From positions 1 to 64,000 of the forward strand of contig JAECQP010000003.1 in assembly GCA_015999745.1 (NCBI GenBank): a DNA stretch of 64,000 bases. Direction: 5' to 3'. The translations under genes were made by a program, and so were the position numbers. The stretch's first letter is position 1; each line of letters begins with the position of its first letter. The notes under the pieces were generated by a model, which worked only from the letters and a program-made list of their open reading frames with translations, ran no database searches and was not told the DNA's origin. This document shows, in pieces, positions 28,781 through 37,096 of the stretch. Source of the stretch: Sphingobacteriia bacterium. GTDB lineage: Bacteria > Bacteroidota > Bacteroidia > Chitinophagales > Chitinophagaceae.

Positions 28781-29298
28781 TTTGTTTCCGGTTTACTTCT
28801 TAATGCAATAACAATACAGCCCACCAGTGCGGCAAGCAATAAAATAGAAATCACTTCAAAAGGCAGTGCATACCCACTTTCACTGACGTTCAGCATATTG
28901 TTGCCGATATTGGCAACCGTAGGCAATACTGCAGCTTCGGTCCCTGCTTTAAAATCGTGCTGAAATACCTGTAACAGGGTCAGTGCAAATCCGCAGAACA
29001 CCGCCAGGGCTGAAAACAGTTGCCGGTTTAGCACCGGTTTGGCTAGTTTTTCACCCGCCTGTTGTGTCAGGAATATGGAGAAGATGATCAGCACAATGAT
29101 CCCTCCCACATATACCACAATTTGCACAGCAGCAATGAATTCATACTCCATCCAGAAATAAAGACCAGCAATACCAATCAGCGCAAAGAGCACATAAATG
29201 GCCGCACGGAAAATATGCCGGGTAGTTACAGACAACAGGCCGCAGGTTAATGTAAGCGCTGCGAGCAAATAAAATAGTATGGTTGATCCGCTTATCAT
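28777..29298 (-). CDS. nuoJ: NADH-quinone oxidoreductase subunit J
   Basis: This 173-residue protein has five membrane segments. The third contains the conserved stretch YVGGIIVLIIFSIFLT, the pi-bulge helix region of NuoJ. It overlaps nuoI upstream and nuoK downstream by four bases each, showing tight translational coupling. The length is normal for the family. Confidence 0.94.
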   Translation of the reverse strand: MISGSTILFYLLAALTLTCGLLSVTTRHIFRAAIYVLFALIGIAGLYFWMEYEFIAAVQIVVYVGGIIVLIIFSIFLTQQAGEKLAKPVLNRQLFSALAVFCGFALTLLQVFQHDFKAGTEAAVLPTVANIGNNMLNVSESGYALPFEVISILLLAALVGCIVIALRSKPETK

Positions 29299-29771
29299 TC
29301 TACACCTTCCATGATTTTAGAACCGGGGTTATTTAATATTTTTGTCAGTTTACTTCTGTCGTACACACTGTGTTCGAAGGTCTGGGCCATTTTGATGGCA
29401 TCAGAAGGGCATGCCGTAACACAGAGGTTGCACATCGTACAAAGTTCCAGGTGATATACCAGTTTATCAATGGCTTTCTTCTTCTTTCCTTCGGGAGTAA
29501 TATCGAACTTTGTGACTACTTTAATGGTACCGTTCGGGCAAGCCAGTTCACAGGCGGTACAGCCCGTACATCTGTGCTCATTATTTTCATCATGCGGCAT
29601 CACCACTTCTCCCTTAAACCGGTCTGCCAGTTTCAGGGTGGCCCGGTTATCCGGATATTGTTCGGTAATGATTTCCTTGTGGTGCGTAAAATAGTACCCG
29701 GTACGGCGCATGCCCACCACCAGCGATTTTACCGCTCCGTACACCTCTTTTATATAGTCTTTTAAAAACAT
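29295..29771 (-). CDS. nuoI: NADH-quinone oxidoreductase subunit I
   Basis: This 158-residue peripheral subunit carries two [4Fe-4S] clusters (N6a and N6b). The ligands are C68, C71, C74, C78 and C111, C114, C117, C121, each cluster's last Cys being shared with the other motif in the ferredoxin fold. The N-terminal amphipathic region lacks a membrane span. In a complex without NuoEFG this subunit would be the most exposed cluster and the likely docking point for ferredoxin; that role is inferred. It lies 21 bases after nuoH. Confidence 0.95.
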   Translation of the reverse strand: MFLKDYIKEVYGAVKSLVVGMRRTGYYFTHHKEIITEQYPDNRATLKLADRFKGEVVMPHDENNEHRCTGCTACELACPNGTIKVVTKFDITPEGKKKKAIDKLVYHLELCTMCNLCVTACPSDAIKMAQTFEHSVYDRSKLTKILNNPGSKIMEGVE

Positions 29772-29792
29772 TTTCTCAGTTTATATCTATCG

Positions 29793-30869
29793 TTAAAAGT
29801 GCCAGCCCAATATGGCCAATGCTGTCATCAGCAACAGGTTTACCATGCTGATGGGTAATAAATATTTCCATTCCAGGTTTAACAACTGATCAATACGCAG
29901 CCTGGGGAAAGTCCACCGGAACCACATGATCAGGAAAATCAGGAAAAAAGTTTTTCCAAAGAACCATATACTGGAAGGGATGTAATCCATGATGTGATTG
30001 AATGCTTCCCAGTTCCCGATATGGAAGGGCATCCATCCGCCCAGGAACAGGGTGGCGCCGATTGCGCATACAATGAATACGTTTACGTATTCTGAGAGAA
30101 AGAACAGAGCGAATTTCATACCGGAATATTCTGTATGAAAGCCGGCTGTCAGCTCAGACTCCGCTTCCGCCAGGTCGAACGGGGCCCGGTTGGTTTCTGC
30201 AGTTACGGCAATCATGAAAATCACAAAAGCAATGATTGCGGGAATATGTCCTTTGAACAGCCACCAGCCATTGGCCTGAGACTGCACAATTTCAGAAATC
30301 TGTAAGCTGCCGGTCAATACAACAATAGAGAGAATAGCCAGGCCGGCAGACAATTCGTAGCTCACAATCTGCGCACCGCTTCTCATGGCGCCCATGAGCG
30401 AATATTTATTGTTGCTGCTCCATCCGGCCATCAGGATACTGATCACCATAATGGAAGAGACAGAAGACACATACAATACTCCGATATTTAAATCCCAGAG
30501 TTGAAAATCTTTCGCAAATGCGATGGGCGCCATCAGCAACATGGCCACAATCATTGCAACAAACGGGGCCAGGTTAAACAGGAATTTATCAGCGCCATCC
30601 GGAGTCATGCCCTCTTTCACCAGCAGCTTCACCGTATCTGCTGCAGATTGTAATAACCCCTTAGGTCCTACCCTGTTGGGTCCGAGGCGGATCTGGATCC
30701 ATGCCGCCACTTTCCTTTCCATGATCACCAGCACCAGCCCCAGCACGGCAAACAGGCCAATGATGGCCACACCGGCGATCACCATTTCCAGGATAAGCGC
30801 AATGGTAGGATTGAAGGTTGTACTCAACCATTCATGAATTGAACCGGCTATTTGGCTTAAACTCCACAT
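29793..30869 (-). CDS. nuoH: NADH-quinone oxidoreductase subunit H
   Basis: This 358-residue membrane subunit forms the quinone chamber. The family motifs are complete: RLGPNRVGPKGLLQSAADTVKL in the first cytosolic loop and RAPFDLAEAESELTAGFHTEYSG with the Glu cluster of the E-channel. Eight to nine membrane segments are visible. Its ATG lies one base beyond the nuoD stop codon, so no room exists for nuoE, nuoF or nuoG between D and H, where many bacteria keep them. Confidence 0.96.
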   Translation of the reverse strand: MWSLSQIAGSIHEWLSTTFNPTIALILEMVIAGVAIIGLFAVLGLVLVIMERKVAAWIQIRLGPNRVGPKGLLQSAADTVKLLVKEGMTPDGADKFLFNLAPFVAMIVAMLLMAPIAFAKDFQLWDLNIGVLYVSSVSSIMVISILMAGWSSNNKYSLMGAMRSGAQIVSYELSAGLAILSIVVLTGSLQISEIVQSQANGWWLFKGHIPAIIAFVIFMIAVTAETNRAPFDLAEAESELTAGFHTEYSGMKFALFFLSEYVNVFIVCAIGATLFLGGWMPFHIGNWEAFNHIMDYIPSSIWFFGKTFFLIFLIMWFRWTFPRLRIDQLLNLEWKYLLPISMVNLLLMTALAILGWHF

Positions 30870-30870
30870 A

Positions 30871-31986
30871 TTATCTGTCTATATCAGGTATTACTAAATC
30901 AAGTGTCCCCATCATGGCAACCAGATCGCCCAGTTTGCTCCCTGTTGCAATTTTATTAAGCACGGAAAGATTGGAAAAACCGGGTGAACGATATTTAATC
31001 CTGTAAGGAGTTGTTCCACCCTCACTTACGATATACACCCCCAGTTCACCGCGGGCTGTTTCCACCCGCTGGTAAAATTCCCCCTTGGGCAATTTCAATA
31101 CAGCCTTGGTTTTGGCCTGATAATCTCCCTCGGGGATATTGTCAATCAGTTGTTCTATAATGCGTACAGACTGCTCCATTTCCCGAACCCTCACCAGGTA
31201 ACGTGCAAAGGAATCGCAGCCTGTTTCCAGGACCTCGTCAAACTCCAGCTTATCATATATTTCGTAGGGGTATATCTTACGAACATCGGAACGAACGCCA
31301 CTGCCCCTTGTTACAGGCCCGGAGCATCCATAGGAAATGGCATCTTCGGGGCTTAAATAGCCAACGCCTTTCATCCTGTTCTGAAAAATAATATTACCGG
31401 TTACCAGTTCATCATATTCATGGATCTTGCGCTTATACAATTGAATGAACTCCTTTACTTTTCGCTGAAAATCCGGATGCAGATCCTGCAATACTCCTCC
31501 GGGAACCATATAGTTCATTGTCAACCGCGCACCGCAGGTTTCTTCCATAATTTCATTGATGGTTTCCCTTTCGCGGAAAGCATAAAAGAAGGGGGTCAGT
31601 GCACCAAGGTCCATTGCCATTGCACCCCACCATAATTCATGGGAAGCAATGCGGGTCAGTTCGTCCATGAGCACACGGATCACCTGCGCCCTTGCCGGAA
31701 CTTCCACCTGGAGACCTTTCTCTACACACAATGCACAAGCATGGTTGTTGATATGGGCGCTCAGATAATCCATCCGGCTCGTAACATAAATAAACTGACG
31801 ATAAGTAAGGCTTTCACTCATCTTTTCGATGGAGCGGTGTATATAGCCTAAATGCGGTTCCACATTCTTGATGGTTTCTCCGTTCAGTGTAATCACCAGG
31901 TGCAATACACCATGCGTTGCAGGGTGTTGCGGGCCTACATTAATGATTAAATCACCTTCCATTGTTTTGCCTAATTCTTCAACCAT
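30871..31986 (-). CDS. nuoD: NADH-quinone oxidoreductase subunit D
   Basis: This 371-residue 49-kDa-type subunit is not fused to NuoC. The N-terminal NVGPQHPATHGVLHL (residues 16-30) holds the quinone-site His. LGYIHRSIEKM and the C-terminal DLVAMMGTLDLVIPDIDR are also family landmarks. It starts one base after the nuoC stop. It forms the quinone-reduction site with NuoB and NuoH. The length is somewhat short but normal for an unfused NuoD. Confidence 0.95.
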   Translation of the reverse strand: MVEELGKTMEGDLIINVGPQHPATHGVLHLVITLNGETIKNVEPHLGYIHRSIEKMSESLTYRQFIYVTSRMDYLSAHINNHACALCVEKGLQVEVPARAQVIRVLMDELTRIASHELWWGAMAMDLGALTPFFYAFRERETINEIMEETCGARLTMNYMVPGGVLQDLHPDFQRKVKEFIQLYKRKIHEYDELVTGNIIFQNRMKGVGYLSPEDAISYGCSGPVTRGSGVRSDVRKIYPYEIYDKLEFDEVLETGCDSFARYLVRVREMEQSVRIIEQLIDNIPEGDYQAKTKAVLKLPKGEFYQRVETARGELGVYIVSEGGTTPYRIKYRSPGFSNLSVLNKIATGSKLGDLVAMMGTLDLVIPDIDR

Positions 31987-31987
31987 A

Positions 31988-32446
31988 TCAAAGTTTGATC
32001 ATATTAATAGGATCCTCGAAATCTTTTCTCAAGGGATTCCTGCCTTCCCAGCCATCGGGTAAAATCAATAACCGCAGATCGGGATGGTTCAGAAAGTTTA
32101 CTCCGAACATTTCGTATACTTCTCTTTCATGAAACTCAGCAGTTCTCCAGATTGCAGACAGGGTTTCCACTTCCGGTTTGTTCCTGTCGAGTTTCACTTT
32201 CACTACCATGTTGTGACGATATTGGGTAGAGCTGAGATGGTACACCATGGTTAAGTGGGTTTTCCAGTCTACACAGGTAAGGCAAAACAGGTAATCAAAA
32301 TTCAGGGCCGGATTGTTGCGGAGCGCCTGTGCCAGCGCTAACCAGTCAGCGGCCTCCACCTGCACATTCACCCATTCACCCCCTTCTTCAAAAGTGGCGG
32401 CCGGAAGCAATTCTGTTATTGTAGCCTTCAGTTCTTCGTTCTGCAT
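31988..32446 (-). CDS. nuoC: NADH-quinone oxidoreductase subunit C
   Basis: This 152-residue 30-kDa-type subunit starts at the ATG at 32446, just past the end of nuoB. The longer open frame upstream to 32551 only overlaps nuoB and is not credible. The hallmark EREVYEMFGVNF and the terminal LILPDGWEGRNPLRKDF are intact. It is a scaffold in the peripheral arm next to NuoD. Confidence 0.94.
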   Translation of the reverse strand: MQNEELKATITELLPAATFEEGGEWVNVQVEAADWLALAQALRNNPALNFDYLFCLTCVDWKTHLTMVYHLSSTQYRHNMVVKVKLDRNKPEVETLSAIWRTAEFHEREVYEMFGVNFLNHPDLRLLILPDGWEGRNPLRKDFEDPINMIKL

Positions 32447-32448
32447 AA

Positions 32449-32985
32449 TTATTGGTTTCCTGATCTGATCTGTTCCCTGGTTAAACCGCTTTTGATTTTC
32501 TCCTGCAGGCTGATTAATGCATGCAGCAGGGCTTCGGGCCTGGGAGGACAACCAGCCACATATACATCCACAGGAATGATGTGATCGGCGCCTTTCACCA
32601 CAGAATAGGTATTATAAAAGAAGGGGCCACCGCTGATAGCGCAGGCACCCATAGCAATTACATATTTAGGATCGGCCATCTGGTCGTACAGACGCTTGAG
32701 CACAGGGGCCATTTTATTCACAATGGTTCCGGCAATAATGATTACGTCCGCCTGGCGGGGAGTAGCCCTGGCTACCTCAAATCCAAAACGGGAAAAATCA
32801 TATTTAGCGCCTGCTACAGACATCATTTCGATACCGCAGCAGCTGGTAGCAAAGGTCAATGGCCACAGGGAATTGGACCTGGCCCAGTTGATCACATCGT
32901 CCAGTTTGCTCAGTACGATCCCGCCGCCGGGCGTTTCATGAATCCGGCCCGGAAAATCAATGGCAGTATTGTTGGTTTCTGTCAT
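32449..32985 (-). CDS. nuoB: NADH-quinone oxidoreductase subunit B
   Basis: This protein has 178 residues from the ATG at 32985; a GTG three codons earlier is less likely. It binds cluster N2, the last Fe-S centre before quinone, through C49, C50, C115 and C146 ([25 protein letters not shown]). All four ligands are present. It follows nuoA by 15 bases and is followed directly by nuoC. Confidence 0.96.
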   Translation of the reverse strand: MTETNNTAIDFPGRIHETPGGGIVLSKLDDVINWARSNSLWPLTFATSCCGIEMMSVAGAKYDFSRFGFEVARATPRQADVIIIAGTIVNKMAPVLKRLYDQMADPKYVIAMGACAISGGPFFYNTYSVVKGADHIIPVDVYVAGCPPRPEALLHALISLQEKIKSGLTREQIRSGNQ

Positions 32986-33000
32986 GCTTATCACTTATTA

Positions 33001-33351
33001 TTATATCCATTTCAATGCACCTTTTTTATGTGCATAGAGAAAGCCCATGAAGAGAATAAAAAAGAAAATCAGGATCTCGGCAAAAGCCAGCCAGCCGGTG
33101 GTTTTTGCCACGACGGCCCAGGGATAAAGGAATACCAGTTCCACATCAAAAATCAGGAAGATCAGCGCAAAAAGGTAATACCCTACATTCAACTGGATCC
33201 AGGTTTTGCCCACGGTAGGAATACCGCACTCAATGGGTTCTCCTTTTTGTTTGTTGGTGGAGGCTTTTAATACAAACCGGGAGATGAGAATCGCAATGCC
33301 GGAAAAGGCAACGGCTGCAATAATCAACACAATCAGCGAGGCAGAGCCCAT
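33001..33351 (-). CDS. nuoA: NADH-quinone oxidoreductase subunit A
   Basis: This is a 116-residue membrane subunit with three helices and the conserved cytosolic loop containing the motif around ECGI. The acidic segment FLIFDVELVFLYPW in helix 2 is the family signature. It is the first gene of the nuo operon, divergent from the beta-lactamase/D-aminoacylase fusion across 128 bases that hold candidate regulatory repeats. Confidence 0.95.
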   Translation of the reverse strand: MGSASLIVLIIAAVAFSGIAILISRFVLKASTNKQKGEPIECGIPTVGKTWIQLNVGYYLFALIFLIFDVELVFLYPWAVVAKTTGWLAFAEILIFFFILFMGFLYAHKKGALKWI

Positions 33352-33383
33352 ATGCTTTCTATTTGTACGAATATAGGAACTAT

Positions 33384-33451
33384 ATGATAAAACAAAACAT
33401 GAGAATTATCATCATTTTACCTGATTTATCCACTATCTATTTTATGATAAT
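33384..33451. promoter_or_regulatory. Three ATGATAAT-like elements between nuoA and the divergent hydrolase
   Basis: The 128-base divergent space contains ATGATAAA (33384-33391), ATTATCAT (33405-33412) and ATGATAAT (33444-33451); the last two are exact inverse copies. GATAAT/ATTATC hexamers are also the building blocks of Fur boxes, but the spacing here is irregular. They could be operators for the nuo operon, the hydrolase gene, or both. Confidence 0.3.
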
Positions 33452-33479
33452 CTAACAAACTGTTGTTACATTTAAACCC

Positions 33480-36026
33480 ATGAAAAAAACATTGAAACCT
33501 GCACTGTTGTTGCTCCTGATTATTACAGGATTAATAACGCTCAACGCGCAGTTTAAACCTGCACAGATCAAAACCATTGATTCTGCATTCACAGCATTGG
33601 AAAACAAAGCGATGTTCAACGGGGTAGTCATTTTAGCGGACCATGGAAAAATCGTGTACAGTAAAACAGCGGGAAACGCATCTGCCGGCTCAGAAAAGCC
33701 ATTGACACTTTCTTCTTCCTTTAACCTGGCATCACTTACCAAGCAGTTCATATCAATGATGATCATGCAACTGAAGGAGCGGCAGCAACTGCAATACGAA
33801 GACAAACTGCAGCAATACTTTCCTGCATTTCCCTACCCCGATATCACCATCAGGCATTTACTGACGCATACCTCCGGGTTACCCGAATATTTTGAACTGG
33901 CCGACCGGTTCAGGAATACCCTCGATACCCTGAGTAATACCAAAGTACTGGAAGCCCTGACCCTTTACAAGCCCGCCCTGCGCTTTACACCGGGCAGCCA
34001 GTGGGAATACAGCAATACAGGATACGTATTGCTCAGCAGCCTGATCAGCCGGCTTACCGGGCAACCAATCGAAACCGCGTTTCAGCAAAACATCTGTGCA
34101 CCCCTGGGTATGAAAAACAGTTTTGCCTATTATCATCATATGAAGATCCCCCTGCAACCCCATCAAACAAGGGTGCTGGGGTTTGAGCGGGTGAATGGGA
34201 AAAATCAACCCAACGACCTGATCAGAATGGATGGAGCCGTGGGTGATGGTAATTTTTATTCCTCAGCAGAAAACCTCCTGAAATGGGACCAGGCATTGTA
34301 TACCGGCCAGTTGGTTTCTGCGGCAACCCTGCAGGAAGCATTCACCCCGGTGAAGCTAAGCAATGGCAAAACAGAAAACTACGGGTTTGGCTGGCAAATC
34401 AACCGGAATGGCGCACAGGTATCTCATACCGGCGGCTGGGTAGGATTCAGGAATTCCATCGACAGAAACCTCGATCAGCAGACCACTGTCATTGTACTCA
34501 GCAATAGCAGTAACGGAAAGTTCAGAAGAATCATCAATGATATACTGGAAGGAAGGCAGGCCAGCATTCCCTACACGCAGTTAATCACCAACGTACAAAT
34601 CATCGACGGAACGGGTGTGCCTGCTGTGAAAGGCGCGGTAAGAATGGAGAACGATATCATCTCCGAAAAAGGCGACCTGCAACCGTTTAAAGGGGAACCC
34701 GTAACAGATGGACAGGGATTGGTACTCGCACCCGGATTCATCGACTCCCACAGCCATCATTTTGGCGGACTGAAATCCAAACCGGAGGCACTGCCAACCG
34801 CCAACCAGGGCATTACCACTATCGCCATTGGGCAAGACGGCGACAGTTATCCAATGGATACCCTGTCGGCCTTTTTCCGGCAACGTCCCGTTGCAGTGAA
34901 TGTGGCTTCCTACACCGGCCACTCCAGCTTAAGAAGGGCGGCCCTGGGAGCAGGAAATTTGTTCCGGACATCCACCCCTGCCGAACTGGACAGCATGAAA
35001 CTGGCGCTGGCCGCTGAAATGCAAAAAGGATCTTTCGGTTTGGCTACCGGCCTGGAATATGAATCCGCTTTTTATTCCAACAAAGATGAAGTAATTGAAC
35101 TATCCAAAGTGGCTGCGCAATACAATGGCCGGTACATCAGCCATATCCGCAGCGAAGACATCAACCTGAATGAAGCCATTGAAGAGATTATCGAAATAGG
35201 TCGCAATGCAAAAATCCCGGTGCAGATTTCGCATATTAAAATAGCCAAAAAAGGCCTCTGGAGAACCGCGCCACAGCTACTGGCGCGTTTACAAACAGCC
35301 AGAGCCGAAGGCGTTCAGATCACCGCAGATGTGTATCCCTATAATTTCTGGAACTCTACACTTAAAATCCTGTTCCCCAACAGGGATTATACCAATCCGG
35401 TCAGCGCCGAATTTGCCGTAACCCAGTTGTTTGATGCAGACCAGTCCATACTGATCCGCTTTGCGCCGGAGCGCTCTTATGAAGGAAAAACCATTGGCGC
35501 TATTGCCGCCCTCAGAAAGGAAAAAACATCTGCCACGCTCATGGCGCTGATTGCCATGGCTGCGGCATTCGACCAAAAGAACCCGGATTATGCGGGCAGC
35601 ACCGAAACCATTATGGGCAAGGCAATGGACGACCAGGATGTAGCCGATTTCATCAGTTGGCCGCATGCCAATATCTGTTCAGACGGTTCATCCGGCGGGC
35701 ATCCGCGCGGGCACGGATCCTTCACAAGGATTTTGGGAAGGTATGTACGGGAACAAAAACTCATGCCCCTGGAAACAGCGGTATATAAAATGACCGGCTT
35801 ATCTGCAGAACACCTGGGCATCAAAAACAGGGGCGTCATCAGCAGCGGTAATTACGCCGACCTCGTGCTTTTCAACCCTGCCACCGTAATAGACCGTGCC
35901 GATGTGAAAAACGGCACTAAACTGTCGGAGGGAATTGAAAAAGTTTGGGTGAATGGGGTGTTGATTTACCAAAATGGACAGGCAACCGGAAATTATCCCG
36001 GCACACTCATCAAAAACAATCATTAA
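33480..36026 (+). CDS. Secreted class C beta-lactamase-like hydrolase fused to D-aminoacylase
   Basis: This protein has 848 residues with a signal peptide ending near ALNAQ (residue 24). The N-terminal serine beta-lactamase/DD-peptidase domain (about 30-355) has S85-L-T-K88, Y177-S-N and H316-T-G. The C-terminal amidohydrolase domain (about 365-845) resembles N-acyl-D-amino-acid deacylase, with H424-S-H426 for metal, H555 in SHIRSED, H585 in ISHIKIAKKG and a late D near DGSSGGHPRGHGS. The Cys metal ligand usually found in GNCG is Asp453 here (GQDG). The fusion suggests successive cleavage of D-amino-acid peptides, such as cell-wall fragments, in the periplasm. It heads a cassette with DgcN-like and epimerase genes 20 bases downstream. 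Confidence 0.88.
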   Translation: MKKTLKPALLLLLIITGLITLNAQFKPAQIKTIDSAFTALENKAMFNGVVILADHGKIVYSKTAGNASAGSEKPLTLSSSFNLASLTKQFISMMIMQLKERQQLQYEDKLQQYFPAFPYPDITIRHLLTHTSGLPEYFELADRFRNTLDTLSNTKVLEALTLYKPALRFTPGSQWEYSNTGYVLLSSLISRLTGQPIETAFQQNICAPLGMKNSFAYYHHMKIPLQPHQTRVLGFERVNGKNQPNDLIRMDGAVGDGNFYSSAENLLKWDQALYTGQLVSAATLQEAFTPVKLSNGKTENYGFGWQINRNGAQVSHTGGWVGFRNSIDRNLDQQTTVIVLSNSSNGKFRRIINDILEGRQASIPYTQLITNVQIIDGTGVPAVKGAVRMENDIISEKGDLQPFKGEPVTDGQGLVLAPGFIDSHSHHFGGLKSKPEALPTANQGITTIAIGQDGDSYPMDTLSAFFRQRPVAVNVASYTGHSSLRRAALGAGNLFRTSTPAELDSMKLALAAEMQKGSFGLATGLEYESAFYSNKDEVIELSKVAAQYNGRYISHIRSEDINLNEAIEEIIEIGRNAKIPVQISHIKIAKKGLWRTAPQLLARLQTARAEGVQITADVYPYNFWNSTLKILFPNRDYTNPVSAEFAVTQLFDADQSILIRFAPERSYEGKTIGAIAALRKEKTSATLMALIAMAAAFDQKNPDYAGSTETIMGKAMDDQDVADFISWPHANICSDGSSGGHPRGHGSFTRILGRYVREQKLMPLETAVYKMTGLSAEHLGIKNRGVISSGNYADLVLFNPATVIDRADVKNGTKLSEGIEKVWVNGVLIYQNGQATGNYPGTLIKNNH

Positions 36027-36046
36027 TCTATAAAAGCGAGGATATA

Positions 36047-37096
36047 ATGAACAATGCATTGGTATTAACAAACGGATTGCTGAAAACCAGTGATGCTAAA
36101 ACAGCACATGGACTGATCAGGGGAACGGAACGTTTCACCATCAAAGGCGTAATAGACAACGAAGCAACTGCAGGACAGGATGCCGGAGAAATATTGGACG
36201 GAAAAAAAAGAAATATACCGGTGTATGCCAACCTGGAGTCCGCCACAGGAGGGCCGGATGCGATACAGTTCCTGGTGATCGGCGTGGCTACAGTAGGCGG
36301 ATATCTTCCGGCCGATATGCTGGAGATCGTTCGGGCTGCCATACAGAAAGGAATCTCCATTGTAAACGGGCTGCATGAATACCTGAACGATCGGCCAGAC
36401 ATAGTGGAACTGGCCAAAGACTTTGGAGTGGAGCTGATAGACGTCCGCAGGCCCAAAAAAAGAGCGAATCTGCACTTTTGGGGTGGTGAAATATTCAATG
36501 TTACATCCACCATTGTTGCAGTGATCGGAATGGATTGTGCAATGGGCAAACGAACAACAGCCAGGATGCTGAAAGAAGCCTGTATCGCCAACGGACTGAA
36601 AGCAGAAATGGTGTATACCGGTCAGACCGGTTGGTTACAGGGTGGCAAATACGGGTTCATCTTCGACTCTACCCTCAACGATTTCGTATCGGGAGAACTG
36701 GAGCACTCCATTGTAAGTTGCTGGAAAGAAACCGGCGCCGACGTAATCTTCCTGGAGGGTCAGTCATCTCTGCGCAATCCCAGTGGTCCCTGCGGCCTGG
36801 AACTGCTGATCTCCGGCAATGCCAAACAGGTAGTACTGGTACATGCACCCAAAAGGGTTTACTTCGACGATGATCCGCATTGGGGGAAAATCCCGAGTGT
36901 AGAATCTGAGATAGAGATCATTGAAAAATTTGGTTCTAAAGTAATTGCACTGGCCATCAATACACAGGGATGCACCAACGAAGAGGCTTATGCATTTCAA
37001 AAACAGTATGAAGATTCCCTGAAGATACCGGTACTCCTGCCCATACAGGAAGGCGTAGAAAAAATTATTCCAGCACTGAAGAAACTGAAAGCATGA
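36047..37096 (+). CDS. DUF1611 protein, DgcN-like (D-glutamate N-acetyltransferase family)
   Basis: This protein has 349 residues from the ATG at 36047; the open frame reaching back into the upstream gene is not credible. The N-terminal Rossmann-like domain (about 1-150) precedes a P-loop domain with G161-M-D-C-A-M-G-K-R-T-T171. This is the DUF1611 layout. Members called DgcN act with a racemase, DgcA, in D-glutamate use by way of N-acetyl-D-glutamate. The next gene, overlapping by four bases, is an enolase-superfamily epimerase, matching the known dgcN-dgcA pairing. Family membership is clear; the reaction here is inferred. Confidence 0.8.
   Translation: MNNALVLTNGLLKTSDAKTAHGLIRGTERFTIKGVIDNEATAGQDAGEILDGKKRNIPVYANLESATGGPDAIQFLVIGVATVGGYLPADMLEIVRAAIQKGISIVNGLHEYLNDRPDIVELAKDFGVELIDVRRPKKRANLHFWGGEIFNVTSTIVAVIGMDCAMGKRTTARMLKEACIANGLKAEMVYTGQTGWLQGGKYGFIFDSTLNDFVSGELEHSIVSCWKETGADVIFLEGQSSLRNPSGPCGLELLISGNAKQVVLVHAPKRVYFDDDPHWGKIPSVESEIEIIEKFGSKVIALAINTQGCTNEEAYAFQKQYEDSLKIPVLLPIQEGVEKIIPALKKLKA

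Noticed and set aside
32447-32551. Upstream extension of nuoC.
   Set aside because: It overlaps nuoB in another frame and adds residues not found in the family; the ATG at 32446 gives the normal N-terminus.
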